Below are positions 34,531 through 43,235 of a stretch of 64,000 nt of DNA, piece by piece. The notes below the pieces were generated by a model. It saw only the letters and a program-made list of their open reading frames with translations, ran no database searches and was not told where the DNA came from. The first letter of the stretch is position 1, and every line of letters begins with the position of its first letter. The DNA is from Nocardioides sp. 1609 (GTDB lineage: Bacteria; Actinomycetota; Actinomycetes; Propionibacteriales; Nocardioidaceae), in NCBI RefSeq assembly GCF_004522105.1, contig NZ_SPUJ01000005.1:62001-126000 (forward strand), in the 5' to 3' direction. The position numbers were made by a program, and so were the translations under genes.

Positions 34531-34940
34531 TCAGGAGCGGCGTCGCCCCGAGGCCCGCTTGGCGGCCGGCTGGGCCGGCTGGGCCGACTGCCCCGGCGCG
34601 GCCGGCCTCAGGCGGACCCGGGTGACGTTGCCCCCGGCCTGCTCGACGTCGAGGTAGGTCTGCGCGCGGACCAGCGAGATGAGCTTGGGGAAGCCGTAGT
34701 TGCGCGGGTCGAACGACGCGTGCCGCTTGGCCAGGTGGTTGCCGATCGAGCCGAGGTGCGCCCAGTCGTCCTCCTGCGCGGTGGCCTCGACGGCGGCGCG
34801 GAGGATGGTCTCGAGGTCGGGCAGCGGCGCGACGGACTCGTCGGGGTCGGCCGGCTCGTCGGGCGCCGCGGCGGAGCCGCCGGCGGTCAGCACCTCGAGG
34901 AAGATGAACCTGTCGCACGCCGCGATCAGCGCCGACGACG
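34531..34940 (-). pseudogene. NYN/LOTUS (OST-HTH) protein, 3' fragment only
   Basis: About 135 C-terminal codons remain. They begin around ALIAACDRFIFLEVL, the helix that ends the NYN nuclease domain, and continue with the OST-HTH/LOTUS domain (LGSIGNHLAKRHASFDPRNY; FPKLISLVRAQTYLDVEQAG) and a basic tail. The roughly 160-residue N-terminal NYN catalytic domain that should lie upstream (to the right) is absent; the sequence there is instead a zinc dehydrogenase on the other strand. It therefore lacks a start and the nuclease active site. The exact break is between about 34925 and 34950. Confidence 0.75.
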
Positions 34941-35767
34941 TCGACACCGTCGCGCCCGGCACCCGTGTCGTCGCCTGCGTGGGGCCGCCGTGCGGCACCT
35001 GCGCGATGTGCGTCGCGGGGCACGCCGCGCACTGCGACACCGCCTTCGCCGAGGCGAACGGCGTCTCGCCCGGCGCCGGCGTCCACGGCGGGTTCGCGAC
35101 CGGGCTCGTGGTCGCTGCGCGGCGTGTCATGCCGGTCCTCGACGGGCTCAGCGACGTCCAGGCCGCGCTCGTCGAGCCGACCGCGGTGACCTTCCACGCG
35201 GTCCGGCGCACCCGGCAGCCGCTCGGCGCGGTCGTCGTCGTGCAGGGCGCCGGTCCGATCGGCCTGCTCGCCGCCCAGCACGCGCGGCACGCCGGGGCGG
35301 GTCGGCTGGTGGTCATCGAGCCGAACGCCGAGCGCCGCCACGCGGCGACCGACCTCGGCTTCACCGAGGTCTTCGAGCCGGGCGACGCCGTCCGCGAGCA
35401 CCTCCTCGCGATCACGGGCGGGCTCGGCGCCGACGTGCTGTACGAGTGCACCGGGGCGGCGGCGCTCCTGCAGCCGTCGGCCGAGCTGGTCCGCCGCGGC
35501 GGCGTCCTGTCGCTGCTCGGCTTCCCGATGACCGACTCCCGGGTCAGCTACGGCGACTGGCAGGTGCGCGAGCTGACCGTCATCGGGTCGCTGGCCTACC
35601 GCCACGAGGACTTCCTGGGCGCGATGCGCTCGATCGCCGACGGGTCGGTGCGGGTCGAGGGGCTGCACACCGGCACCGTCGGCCTCGCCGACCTGGCCGC
35701 GCTGATGGACGAGCTCGACTCCGGGCGCACCCGGCACGCCAAGGTGCTCGTCGACCCGCGGCTCTGA
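34934..35767 (+). pseudogene. Zinc-binding alcohol dehydrogenase, 5'-truncated fragment
   Basis: About 275 codons of a medium-chain dehydrogenase. Present: the structural-zinc loop GPPCGTCAMCVAGHAAHC, Rossmann motif QGAGPIGLLAAQHA, and the C-terminal substrate domain through ARLVDPRL-like end (HAKVLVDPRL). Missing: the first 80-90 residues with the catalytic-zinc Cys and the GHE motif, so activity is not expected. Sequence upstream on this strand is antisense to the LOTUS fragment, and a chance ATG at 34904 is the only nearby in-frame start. See the junction finding. Confidence 0.78.
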
Positions 35768-35804
35768 CGCCGGCGCCGGCCAGCGGGCCGGCCCGGCCCC
35801 GGGC

Positions 35805-36719
35805 TCAGGACGCCTGCGACCCGGCGTACTCCCGCGCCGCCTCGACCAGTGCGGCGCGCAGCGCCCGCACCTGGGGCGAGACCGTGACCGCGCTGCGCTG
35901 GCGCAGGACGAGGGTGACGACGGTCTGGTCGCCGGCGATCGGCCGGGTGGTGATCAGGCCCGCGCGCTCCATCGCGTCCCCGACGACGCTGTAGTCGGGC
36001 AGCAGGGTGACGCCGAGGCCCTCGGCGACCAGTGTCTTGCCCATCTCGGCGCCGTCGGTGCTGTGCCACCCGGCCGGCATCGAGGGCCCGAAGATGCGGT
36101 GGGCGAAGCGGTGCATCAGGTAGCCCGCGCGCATCGCCACGAACCGCTCCTCGCGCAGCTCGTCGACGGTGATGTGGGAGCGGGCGGCGAGCGGGTGCGC
36201 CGCGGGCAGGACGACGACGGGGCGACCGTGCACGAGGTCGGTGCCGACCAGGTCGACCGGCGGGTCGTCGCCGCCGAGGACGTTGACCAGGCCGAGGTCG
36301 AGCGAGCCCTCCAGCAGGCCCTGGTCGATCTCGGGCTGCTGGAGGGTGAGCAGCTCGAGGTTGGTCTCGGGGTGGTCGGCCTGCAGCCGGGCGATCGCGG
36401 GGACGAGCATGGTCGTCGTGGCGGCGTTCACGGTGCCCAGCCGCACCTGCCGCGAGCGCGCGCTGCGGTCGCCGGCGGCGACCTTGAGGCGGTCGACGGC
36501 CTCGAGCACCTCGACCATGTGCTGCAGCAGCTCGCGGCCGTCGCGGCTGATCCGGGCGCCGGAGCGGCGTCGGTCGAGCAGTGTCACCCCGAGCTCGCGC
36601 TCGAGCTTGCTGATCGCCTCGCTCAGGGCCGGCTGCGATAGGTGCAGCCGCTCGCTCGCGCGGCGCAACGAGCCGTGCTGGGTCACGGCGGCGAGGTACT
36701 GGAGCTGCTCGATGCGCAC
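35805..36719 (-). CDS. LysR-type transcriptional regulator
   Basis: 304 aa. Winged HTH at residues 1-60 (MRIEQLQYLAAVTQHGSLRR; LSQPALSEAISKLERELGV), effector domain about 90-290 with two Rossmann-like lobes. The GTG at 36719 has CAGGAG seven bases upstream. It is divergent from the flavin monooxygenase operon across 175 bp, so it most likely regulates that operon in the way CysB/Cbl-type LysR proteins control sulfonate genes. Effector unknown. Confidence 0.92.
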   Translation of the reverse strand: MRIEQLQYLAAVTQHGSLRRASERLHLSQPALSEAISKLERELGVTLLDRRRSGARISRDGRELLQHMVEVLEAVDRLKVAAGDRSARSRQVRLGTVNAATTTMLVPAIARLQADHPETNLELLTLQQPEIDQGLLEGSLDLGLVNVLGGDDPPVDLVGTDLVHGRPVVVLPAAHPLAARSHITVDELREERFVAMRAGYLMHRFAHRIFGPSMPAGWHSTDGAEMGKTLVAEGLGVTLLPDYSVVGDAMERAGLITTRPIAGDQTVVTLVLRQRSAVTVSPQVRALRAALVEAAREYAGSQAS

Positions 36720-36894
36720 GGGCGCTCCTGGCTGGGTCTACGGGCGGGTTGGCTGGGTGGGCTGGCGGGCTCGGGTGGTAGGCGCCGCCTGCCACCCTGT
36801 CGCGATCTCCGTCGGTGCGGTGGGTGCGGCTGCCTTGCACGGTTCACCTAAACCGATAAAGTCACTGTACATAAACGGTCGCGAAGGAGCGGGC
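36720..36894. promoter_or_regulatory. LysR/monooxygenase divergent promoter region
   Basis: The last 50 bp are AT-rich for this genome (ACCTAAACCGATAAAG, then ACTGTACATAAACGG) and contain ATAAA twice, about 19 bp apart. This is the natural place for LysR binding and the ssuD-type promoter. AAGGAG precedes the ATG at 36895. Confidence 0.5.
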
Positions 36895-38049
36895 ATGAGC
36901 ACCTTGAAGTTCCACTGGTTCCTCCCCACCAACGGCGGTGATGGTCGTCAGGTGGTCGGTGGTGGCCACGGCGTGGAGGTGGGGGCGGCGGGTCGTCCCG
37001 CGAGCGTGGCGTACCTGGGGCAGGTGGCCCGCAGTGCTGAGCAGCTGGGGTTCGAGGCGGCGTTGACGCCGACCGGTGCGTGGTGCGAGGACGCCTGGTT
37101 GACCACGGCGATGTTGAGCCAGGTCTCGGAGCGGTTGAAGTTCCTGGTGGCGTTCCGTCCGGGGTTGACGGCGCCGTTCCTGTCGGCGCAGATGGCGGGC
37201 ACGTTCCAGAACCTGACGGGCGGTCGGTTGTTGTTGAACGTGGTGACCGGTGGGGAGAGTCACGAGCAGCGGATGTTCGGTGACTTCCTCGACAAGGACG
37301 CTCGTTACGCGCGGTGCGGGGAGTTCCTGGAGGTCGTGACCCGGTTGTGGGCCGGGGAGAGGGTCGACTTCGAGGGTGAGCACTACCGGGTCGAGGACGC
37401 GGTCCTCGCGCAGGTGCCGGACCCGGTGCCGGAGATCTACTTCGGGGGGTCCTCGCCGGCGGCCGGGTTGGTGGCTGCGCGGCATGCCGACGTCTACCTC
37501 ACCTGGGGCGAGCCGCCGGCCGCGGTGGCGGAGAAGGTCGAGTGGATCCGGGGGCTCGCGGCGGGCGAGGGTCGTGAGGTCCGGTTCGGGATCCGGTTGC
37601 ACACGATCGCGCGCGACACCTCCGCGGAGGCGTGGGGCGAGGCGGACCGGTTGCTGGCGGCGATCTCGGCGGAGGAGATCGAGCGGGTCCAGTCCGGTCT
37701 GCGGCGCAGTGAGTCGGAGGGGCAGCGGCGGATGCTGGCCCTCAACGGCGGCAGCAAGGACGGCCTGGAGATCCACCCGAACCTGTGGGCCGGTGTCGGG
37801 CTGGTGCGCGGCGGTGCCGGGACCGCGATGGTCGGCAGCCACGCCGAGGTCGCGGACCTGGTCGAGCAGTACGCGGCCGTCGGGATCACCGAGTTCGTCC
37901 TGTCCGGCTACCCGCACCTGGAGGAGGCCTACCACTTCGGCGAGGGCGTCCTGCCCGAGCTCGCCGCCCGCGGCCGCTGGGAGCCCCTCGTGACCACCGC
38001 CCACCACCCCGCCGCCCCGTCCGGGGCGGCCAGGAAGGCCGCCTCGTGA
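36895..38049 (+). CDS. FMNH2-dependent monooxygenase, SsuD-like (alkanesulfonate type)
   Basis: 384 aa luciferase-like TIM barrel. KFHWFLPTNGGDGR at the N-terminus, GRLLLNVVTGG, PEIYFGGSSPAAG and the C-terminal GITEFVLSGYPHLEEAYHFG are hallmarks of SsuD/MsuD relatives, which cleave C-S bonds of sulfonates with FMNH2 and O2 to release sulfite. Two reductase genes follow with 4-bp overlaps, giving the needed FMNH2. No sulfonate ABC transporter is present. AAGGAG-CGGGC-ATG marks the start. The first half uses many TTG leucine codons, unlike its neighbours. Confidence 0.9.
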   Translation: MSTLKFHWFLPTNGGDGRQVVGGGHGVEVGAAGRPASVAYLGQVARSAEQLGFEAALTPTGAWCEDAWLTTAMLSQVSERLKFLVAFRPGLTAPFLSAQMAGTFQNLTGGRLLLNVVTGGESHEQRMFGDFLDKDARYARCGEFLEVVTRLWAGERVDFEGEHYRVEDAVLAQVPDPVPEIYFGGSSPAAGLVAARHADVYLTWGEPPAAVAEKVEWIRGLAAGEGREVRFGIRLHTIARDTSAEAWGEADRLLAAISAEEIERVQSGLRRSESEGQRRMLALNGGSKDGLEIHPNLWAGVGLVRGGAGTAMVGSHAEVADLVEQYAAVGITEFVLSGYPHLEEAYHFGEGVLPELAARGRWEPLVTTAHHPAAPSGAARKAAS

Positions 38050-38588
38050 CCCTCTCCCCGTCCGCCCGGATCCGCACCGCCGTCGTCGTCGGCAACCCCA
38101 AGCCGGCCTCGCGCACGTTGGCGGCCGCGACCTACGTCGCCCGTGAGCTCGGCGGGGCGGAGCCCGACCTCGTCGTCGACCTGGCGAGCGTCGGGCCGGG
38201 TCTGCTCGACTTCTCCGACGAGGCCGTCACCGCGCTCGCCGCGGAGGTGGCGTCCGCCGACCTGGTCGTCGTCGCGTGCCCGACGTACAAGGCGACGTAC
38301 ACCGGGTTGCTCAAGCTCTTCCTCGACCGGTTCGCGCCCTCGTACGGCACCGGGCTGCGGGGCATCGCGATCCCGCTGATGCTCGGGGGAGGGCCGGTCC
38401 ACGCGCTCGCGCCGGAGCTGACACTGCGTCCCGTGCTCACCGAGATCGGCGCTACGGTGCCGGTACGTGGGCACTACGTGCTCGACTCCGCCCACGACGA
38501 CCCGGCCGCCTACGCGGACTGGCTGGCGGTCGCACGACCGATCGTCTCCACCCTGCTCTCCGCCCGTACAGGAGCCACCACACCATGA
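38046..38588 (+). CDS. NAD(P)H-dependent FMN reductase, SsuE/MsuE-like
   Basis: 180 aa flavodoxin-like fold. VVVGNPKPASRTLAAA is the phosphate-binding loop (usual GSxxxxSRT) and CPTYKATYTGLLKLFLDRF is the family's second signature. It supplies reduced FMN to the monooxygenase, to which it is coupled (GTGA overlap at 38046-38049). Length matches SsuE (about 190 aa). Confidence 0.9.
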   Translation: MTLSPSARIRTAVVVGNPKPASRTLAAATYVARELGGAEPDLVVDLASVGPGLLDFSDEAVTALAAEVASADLVVVACPTYKATYTGLLKLFLDRFAPSYGTGLRGIAIPLMLGGGPVHALAPELTLRPVLTEIGATVPVRGHYVLDSAHDDPAAYADWLAVARPIVSTLLSARTGATTP

Positions 38589-39088
38589 GCGCTCTGCAGA
38601 TGCCGACCAACCAGGACATCGATCCCGATGCGCTGCGAGCGGCGTTCGGTGTCTTCCCCAGCGGCGTCGTGGCGGTCGCGGCGCAGGTCGACGGGGCGCC
38701 CGTGGGGCTGGCGGCGTCGTCGTTCACGTCGGTGAGCCTGGACCCGCCGCTGGTGCAGTTCTCGATCGCCAACACCTCGAGGACCTGGCCCGACCTGCGC
38801 CGCTCCGAGCGGCTCGGCGTCACCATCCTGGCCGAGGCGCACGGCGCCGTCTGCCGCCAGCTCGCCGGCCCGGTCGACCGGCGGTTCACCGGGATCCCGA
38901 CGACGACCACCCCGCTCGGCGCGATCACCCTCGACGAGGGCCTGGCCAGGTTCTACTGCTCGATCTACCGCGAGGTGGAGGCCGGTGACCACACCATCGT
39001 GCTGCTGCTCCTGCACGCCGTGGAGGCGGCCGACACCTCCCAGCCCCTGGTCTTCCACCGCAGCGCGTTCGGCAGCCTCGCCATCTGA
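38585..39088 (+). CDS. Flavin reductase-like protein (FMN-binding split barrel)
   Basis: 167 aa. [20 protein letters not shown] and [20 protein letters not shown] identify the DIM6/HpaC-like split-barrel flavin reductase family. ATG overlaps the upstream stop (ATGA). With a flavodoxin-type reductase also present, the operon has two unrelated FMN reductases; this one may act on FAD or on a different monooxygenase. Conserved GDH motif near the end ([17 protein letters not shown]) intact. Confidence 0.9.
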   Translation: MSALQMPTNQDIDPDALRAAFGVFPSGVVAVAAQVDGAPVGLAASSFTSVSLDPPLVQFSIANTSRTWPDLRRSERLGVTILAEAHGAVCRQLAGPVDRRFTGIPTTTTPLGAITLDEGLARFYCSIYREVEAGDHTIVLLLLHAVEAADTSQPLVFHRSAFGSLAI

Positions 39089-39100
39089 GACCATCGGTAC

Positions 39101-40405
39101 GTGCGGATCGTCGTCGTCGGAGCCGGGATCGCGGGGCTGACCGCCGCGCACGACCTGGTCGCCGACGGTCACGACGTCGTCGTCCTCGAGGCGAGCGACC
39201 GTGCGGGCGGCAAGATCCGCCGCGAGAGCGTCGCCGGCGTCCCCGTCGACGTCGGCGCCGAGGCGATGGTCAACCGGCGCCCCGAGGGCGTCACCCTCGC
39301 CGGCGCGCTCGACCTCGACATCGTCCACCCGAGCGTCGCCTCGTCGCGGATCTGGACCCGCGGCGCCCTGCGCCGGCTGCCCCGCACGCTCCTCGGAGCC
39401 CCCCTCGACCTCGACGACCTGGCCGCTGCCGGCATCCTCTCGGCCAGCGGTCTCGCCCGCGCGCGCCAGGGGGTGGGCGAGCTGACCGGCGTCCAGTCCG
39501 GGGACGTGTCCGTGGGCGACCTCGTCGGCGGGCGGTACGGCGACGAGGTCGTCGACCGGCTGGTCGAGCCGCTGCTCGGCGGGGTCTACGCCGGGCACGC
39601 GCGGCGGATCTCGGCCGCGGCGGCGGCGCCCGCCCTGCTGGACCTGCGGCAGGGGCCGCTCGCGATCCCGCCGGACCCGGGCACCCCCGTCTTCGCCGGC
39701 CTGCGGGGCGGGATGTCCGGCCTCGTCGACCGGCTCGCGGCGGGGCTCGACGTCCGCACCGGTGTCACGGTCCGCGCGCTGGTGCGGTCGTCCGGCGGGT
39801 TCACGGTGGCCGGCGAGCAGGCGGACGGCGTCGTGGTCGCCGTCCCCGCGGCTCCCGCCGCGCGGCTGCTCGGCGACCTCGCCCCGGCCGCCGCCGCCGA
39901 GCTCGCGGCGTTCGAGTACGCCTCGGTCGTCGTGGTCACCCTCGCGTTCGACCCCGCCGCCGTCCCGGACGTCGTGCGGGAGGCGTCGGGGTTCCTCGTG
40001 CCGCCGGTCGACGGTCGCCGGATCAAGGCCTCGACGTTCTCCAGCACCAAGTGGGGGCTCGACGCCGACGTCACCCTCCTGCGGACGTCGATCGGTCGGG
40101 TGGGGGAGGAGCGCACCCTCCAGCGCAGCGACGACGATCTCGTCGCCTCCTCGCTCGCCGACCTGCGCGACGGGACGGGCCTGGCGTCGCCCCCGCTGGC
40201 CACCCACGTGCAGCGGTGGGGCGGCGGGCTGCCGCAGTACGACGTCGGGCACCTGGCCCGGGTGGAGCGGGTCCGCGCCGACGTCGCCGGCGTGCCGGGG
40301 CTGGCCGTGTGCGGCGCCGCCTACGACGGCGTGGGCATCGCGGGGTGCATCGCGTCGGGCCACCGTGCGGCGCGGGACGTCCTGGCCGCCGACGCCCAGG
40401 GCTGA
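39101..40405 (+). CDS. cgoX: Coproporphyrinogen III oxidase / protoporphyrinogen oxidase (HemY/CgoX type)
   Basis: 434 aa flavoprotein. FAD-binding [13 protein letters not shown] at 6-18, [14 protein letters not shown], and the C-terminal [13 protein letters not shown]. In actinobacteria this enzyme oxidises coproporphyrinogen III to coproporphyrin III in the coproporphyrin-dependent heme route, ahead of ferrochelatase and HemQ. The adjacent hemQ supports that. GTG at 39101 has GACCAT six bases upstream (leaderless). Follows the flavin reductase gene by 12 bp. Confidence 0.92.
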   Translation: MRIVVVGAGIAGLTAAHDLVADGHDVVVLEASDRAGGKIRRESVAGVPVDVGAEAMVNRRPEGVTLAGALDLDIVHPSVASSRIWTRGALRRLPRTLLGAPLDLDDLAAAGILSASGLARARQGVGELTGVQSGDVSVGDLVGGRYGDEVVDRLVEPLLGGVYAGHARRISAAAAAPALLDLRQGPLAIPPDPGTPVFAGLRGGMSGLVDRLAAGLDVRTGVTVRALVRSSGGFTVAGEQADGVVVAVPAAPAARLLGDLAPAAAAELAAFEYASVVVVTLAFDPAAVPDVVREASGFLVPPVDGRRIKASTFSSTKWGLDADVTLLRTSIGRVGEERTLQRSDDDLVASSLADLRDGTGLASPPLATHVQRWGGGLPQYDVGHLARVERVRADVAGVPGLAVCGAAYDGVGIAGCIASGHRAARDVLAADAQG

Positions 40406-40422
40406 CGCGGCACAATGGAGCC

Positions 40423-41142
40423 ATGAGCGACAGCCAGACCAACGCCGCCCGCCTGCGCGAGATCAACGACTCGATCCGCTACACGATGTGGTCGGTCTTC
40501 CGGCTCGCCGACGTGCTCGGCGACGGTGACGACGGCGCGGACCGGGCCGCCGAGGCGGCCGAGGTCGAGAAGCTCTTCGCCGAGCTCGGCGAGCAGGACG
40601 TCGTCGTCCGCGGCGTGTACGACGTCAGCGGCCTGCGCGCCGACGCCGACGTGATGGTGTGGACCCACGCCAACCGCTCCGAGGACCTGCAGGCGGCCTA
40701 CCACCGGCTGCGCCGCACGGCGTTCGGACGTCGGCTCGCGCCGGTTTGGTCGCAGATGGCCCTGCACCGCCCCGCCGAGTTCAACAAGAGCCACGTGCCG
40801 GCGTTCCTCGACGACGAGCGGGTGCGCGCGCACGTGTGCGTCTACCCGTTCGTGCGTTCCTACGAGTGGTACCTCCTGCCCGAGGAGGAGCGCCGCGACA
40901 TGCTCAAGGAGCACGGGATGCAGGCCCGGCCCTACCCCGACGTGCGCGCCAACACGGTCTCCTCGTTCGGCCTGGGCGACTACGAGTGGATGCTGGCCTT
41001 CGAGGCCGACGACCTCTTCCGGATCGTCGACCTGATGCGCGACCTGCGGGCCAGTCGCGCGCGCCGGCACGTCCGCGAGGAGACCCCGTTCTACACGGGG
41101 TCGCTCACCACGGTCCCGGACCTGCTCGACCGGCTCCCCTGA
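40423..41142 (+). CDS. hemQ: Coproheme decarboxylase HemQ (ChdC)
   Basis: 239 aa chlorite-dismutase-fold protein. RYTMWSVF near the N-terminus, the [16 protein letters not shown] segment, [12 protein letters not shown], and the heme-ligand region [18 protein letters not shown] followed by [17 protein letters not shown]. It decarboxylates coproheme to heme b, the last step of the coproporphyrin route, and pairs with cgoX 17 bp upstream. CACAAT lies six bases before the ATG, and GGAG is also present. Confidence 0.95.
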   Translation: MSDSQTNAARLREINDSIRYTMWSVFRLADVLGDGDDGADRAAEAAEVEKLFAELGEQDVVVRGVYDVSGLRADADVMVWTHANRSEDLQAAYHRLRRTAFGRRLAPVWSQMALHRPAEFNKSHVPAFLDDERVRAHVCVYPFVRSYEWYLLPEEERRDMLKEHGMQARPYPDVRANTVSSFGLGDYEWMLAFEADDLFRIVDLMRDLRASRARRHVREETPFYTGSLTTVPDLLDRLP

Positions 41143-41183
41143 CAGGTAGGGAACCCGGCGTCCGCGGCGCACGTCGTACCAGC

Positions 41184-41828
41184 ATGAAGACGATCCTCGC
41201 GCTTGCTGCCCTGGTGCTGGCGCTCACCGCCTGCGGCGACGACGGCGGGCCGACCACGGCTGCTGACCGAGCCGGCGGCGGGGCTGCCGGCGGCGGGGCG
41301 ACGGCACCGCGGCCGGCCGCGACGCCGGCGGCCGCCGGTCCGGTGCGCTCGCGGTCGCTGGCGACCGTCATGGACACCGGCGCCGGGGCCGAGCTCTGCC
41401 TGGGGCCGGTCGCGGAGTCGTACCCGCCGCAGTGCGGCGGGCCGACGATCTCGAACTGGGACTGGTCCAAGCAGCGCGGCACGTTCGACGAGCAGGGCGA
41501 CGTCCGCTGGGGCACCTACGCCGTCACCGGCACCTGGGACGGGACCGCGTTCACCGTCACCGAGGCCGTGCCGGGCGCGCTGTACGACCCGGCGCCCCCG
41601 GAGCAGGCTCCGCTCCCCGAGCCCTCGCGGGACTACAGCCAGCCCGAGGCGGAGGCGCTCGCCACCGACCTGGGTTCCTGGCTCCCGGGCGCCCAGGGTG
41701 CCTACGCCGACGGTGAGGGTCACGTGCTCGTCGACGTCGTCTACGACGACGGAACCCTGCAGCGGTACGTCGACGAGGCCCACGGCGTCGGCGTGGTGGT
41801 CGTGACCGGCGCGTTGGTGGACGCGTGA
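41184..41828 (+). CDS. Exported lipoprotein, tandem pair member A
   Basis: 214 aa. Lipobox LTAC (Cys about 14), low-complexity Ala/Gly/Pro tether to about 55, then a domain beginning MDTGAGAELCLGPVAESYPP and QCGGPTISNWDW, with two Cys likely forming a disulfide, and ending in a VLVDVVYDDGTLQRYVDEAH repeat-like motif and VVTGALVDA. The same motifs occur in the next gene, so they are paralogs. No known domain. It overlaps the next gene by four bases (GTGA). Confidence 0.82.
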   Translation: MKTILALAALVLALTACGDDGGPTTAADRAGGGAAGGGATAPRPAATPAAAGPVRSRSLATVMDTGAGAELCLGPVAESYPPQCGGPTISNWDWSKQRGTFDEQGDVRWGTYAVTGTWDGTAFTVTEAVPGALYDPAPPEQAPLPEPSRDYSQPEAEALATDLGSWLPGAQGAYADGEGHVLVDVVYDDGTLQRYVDEAHGVGVVVVTGALVDA

Positions 41829-42748
41829 GCAGGCGAGTCGTCGCCGCGGCCGTGCTCGGTCCGGCACTCCTGTCGTGGGCGGCGTGCGGCACGGAGTCGG
41901 CGGGGGAGCCGACCGACGGGGCTGGCGGAACGGCGGACGGACTCGCGGCGCAGGTCACCCGCCCTATGACGGTGCCGGCGGCTCCGGGGCAGGTGACGAC
42001 GACGTGGCCGGTGACCGTGCTCGACGACGGCAACGGCGCCGAGCTCTGCCTCGGTGGCGTCGCCCAGTCGTTGCCTCCCCAATGCGGCGGGCCGGGGCTG
42101 GTCGGCTGGGACTGGGCAGACCACGCGGGCGACTTCGAGGACGTGTCGGGGACCCGGTGGGGCGACTTCGTGGTCGTAGGCACCTTCGATGGCACCGACG
42201 TGACGCCGGTCGAGGTCGTGCCGGCCGACGAGGTCGACGTCCCCGACCCCGTCGAGGAGCGCGACCCCTTCGCGACGCCCTGTCCGGAGCCCGACGGCGG
42301 ATGGGTGGTCGACCCCTCCCTGGCGACGGAGCGCGACGTCGACAACGCGTTCCGGGTGGCACGGCGACTCGAGGACTACGCCAGCTCGTTCGTCGACCTG
42401 TCCCTCGACCCACGCACCCCGGAGGAGATGGTTCAGGGTCCGCCGATTCGAGGCCCGGTCCCGACGATCGTCAACGTGTCGGTGACGTCGGACCCGCAAG
42501 CGGCCGAGGCGGCGATCCGCGAGGTCTGGGGCGGCGGGCTGTGCCTCGGCGAGGCGAGCCACACGCAGGCCGACCTGGCCCGGGTGCAGCGGCAGGTGGG
42601 AGAGCTGCCCGGGATGACGAGCAGCGGCAGCGGCGACGACGTCGTCGATCTCGGGGTCGTGTACGACGACGGGTCCATCCAGGCGTGGGTCGACCAGGAG
42701 TACGGTGCCGGCCTCGTCCGGGTCACCGGAGCTCTGGTCGACGTCTGA
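41825..42748 (+). CDS. Exported lipoprotein, tandem pair member B
   Basis: 307 aa paralog of the preceding gene: GAELCLGGVAQSLPPQCGG and WDWADHAGDFEDVSGTRWGD match member A. An extra domain (about 165-240) is inserted before the shared C-terminal VVYDDGSIQAWVDQEYG and VTGALVDV. Lipobox WAAC (Cys about 21). The insert has its own Cys pair relation (ATPCPEPDGG, GLCLGEA). GTG start overlaps the stop of member A, so both are made together. Function unknown. Confidence 0.82.
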   Translation: MSRRVVAAAVLGPALLSWAACGTESAGEPTDGAGGTADGLAAQVTRPMTVPAAPGQVTTTWPVTVLDDGNGAELCLGGVAQSLPPQCGGPGLVGWDWADHAGDFEDVSGTRWGDFVVVGTFDGTDVTPVEVVPADEVDVPDPVEERDPFATPCPEPDGGWVVDPSLATERDVDNAFRVARRLEDYASSFVDLSLDPRTPEEMVQGPPIRGPVPTIVNVSVTSDPQAAEAAIREVWGGGLCLGEASHTQADLARVQRQVGELPGMTSSGSGDDVVDLGVVYDDGSIQAWVDQEYGAGLVRVTGALVDV

Positions 42749-42777
42749 CCTGGCCGGCCTGCCGCGCCGGCGCTCGG

Positions 42778-43182
42778 CTAAGAGGGCTCGACGGGCTCCA
42801 GCGTCAGGCTGATCGAGTTGATGCAGTAGCGATCGCCGGTCGGAGTCCCGTAGCCGTCGGGGAAGACGTGCCCGAGGTGGGAGCCGCAGCCTGCGCAGCG
42901 GACCTCGACGCGCTTCATGCCGTGGGAGACGTCCTCGATGTACTCGATCGTGTCGCTGATCGGCTGGTAGAAGCTCGGCCACCCGCACCCCGAGTGGAAC
43001 TTGGTGTCGGACTCGAAGAGCTTGGCCTGGCAGGCCTTGCACCGGTAGATGCCGGTCGTCTCGGTGTCGGTGTACTCGCCGGTGAAGGCGCGCTCGGTGC
43101 CCGCCTTGCGCAGCACCTGGTACTCCTCCTTCGAGAGCTCCGCCCGCCACTCCTCGTCGGTCTTCTGCACGTCGTAGGCCAT
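42778..43182 (-). CDS. msrB: Peptide-methionine (R)-S-oxide reductase
   Basis: 134 aa. Repairs R-methionine sulfoxide in proteins. Zinc site C48/C51/C96/C99, resolving C66 in HSGCGWPSF, catalytic C120 in RYCINSISL. Full-length and intact. TACGCT lies six bases before the ATG, and GGAG also fits as a ribosome site. Divergent from the PolD-like gene with 53 bp between starts. Confidence 0.96.
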   Translation of the reverse strand: MAYDVQKTDEEWRAELSKEEYQVLRKAGTERAFTGEYTDTETTGIYRCKACQAKLFESDTKFHSGCGWPSFYQPISDTIEYIEDVSHGMKRVEVRCAGCGSHLGHVFPDGYGTPTGDRYCINSISLTLEPVEPS

Positions 43183-43188
43183 GTCTCC

Positions 43189-43194
43189 AGCGTA
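43189..43194 (-). promoter_or_regulatory. -10 box of msrB
   Basis: TACGCT on the minus strand, six bases before the ATG at 43182. Confidence 0.5.
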
Positions 43195-43222
43195 CGGGCC
43201 CGGGGTAGGAGCCTCGGCGGTC

Positions 43223-43228
43223 TAGGGT
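43223..43228 (+). promoter_or_regulatory. -10 box of leaderless PolD-like transcript
   Basis: TAGGGT, seven bases before the ATG at 43236. Confidence 0.6.
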
Positions 43229-43235
43229 TCGCGTC

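Noticed and set aside
34904..35767. Truncated dehydrogenase as a functional gene starting at ATG 34904
   Set aside because: The first ten or so codons are antisense to the LOTUS fragment, and the catalytic-zinc half is missing.
36720..36894. FMN riboswitch before the flavin monooxygenase operon
   Set aside because: No multi-helix leader or conserved FMN-aptamer segments; the gap is short and looks like a LysR-controlled promoter.
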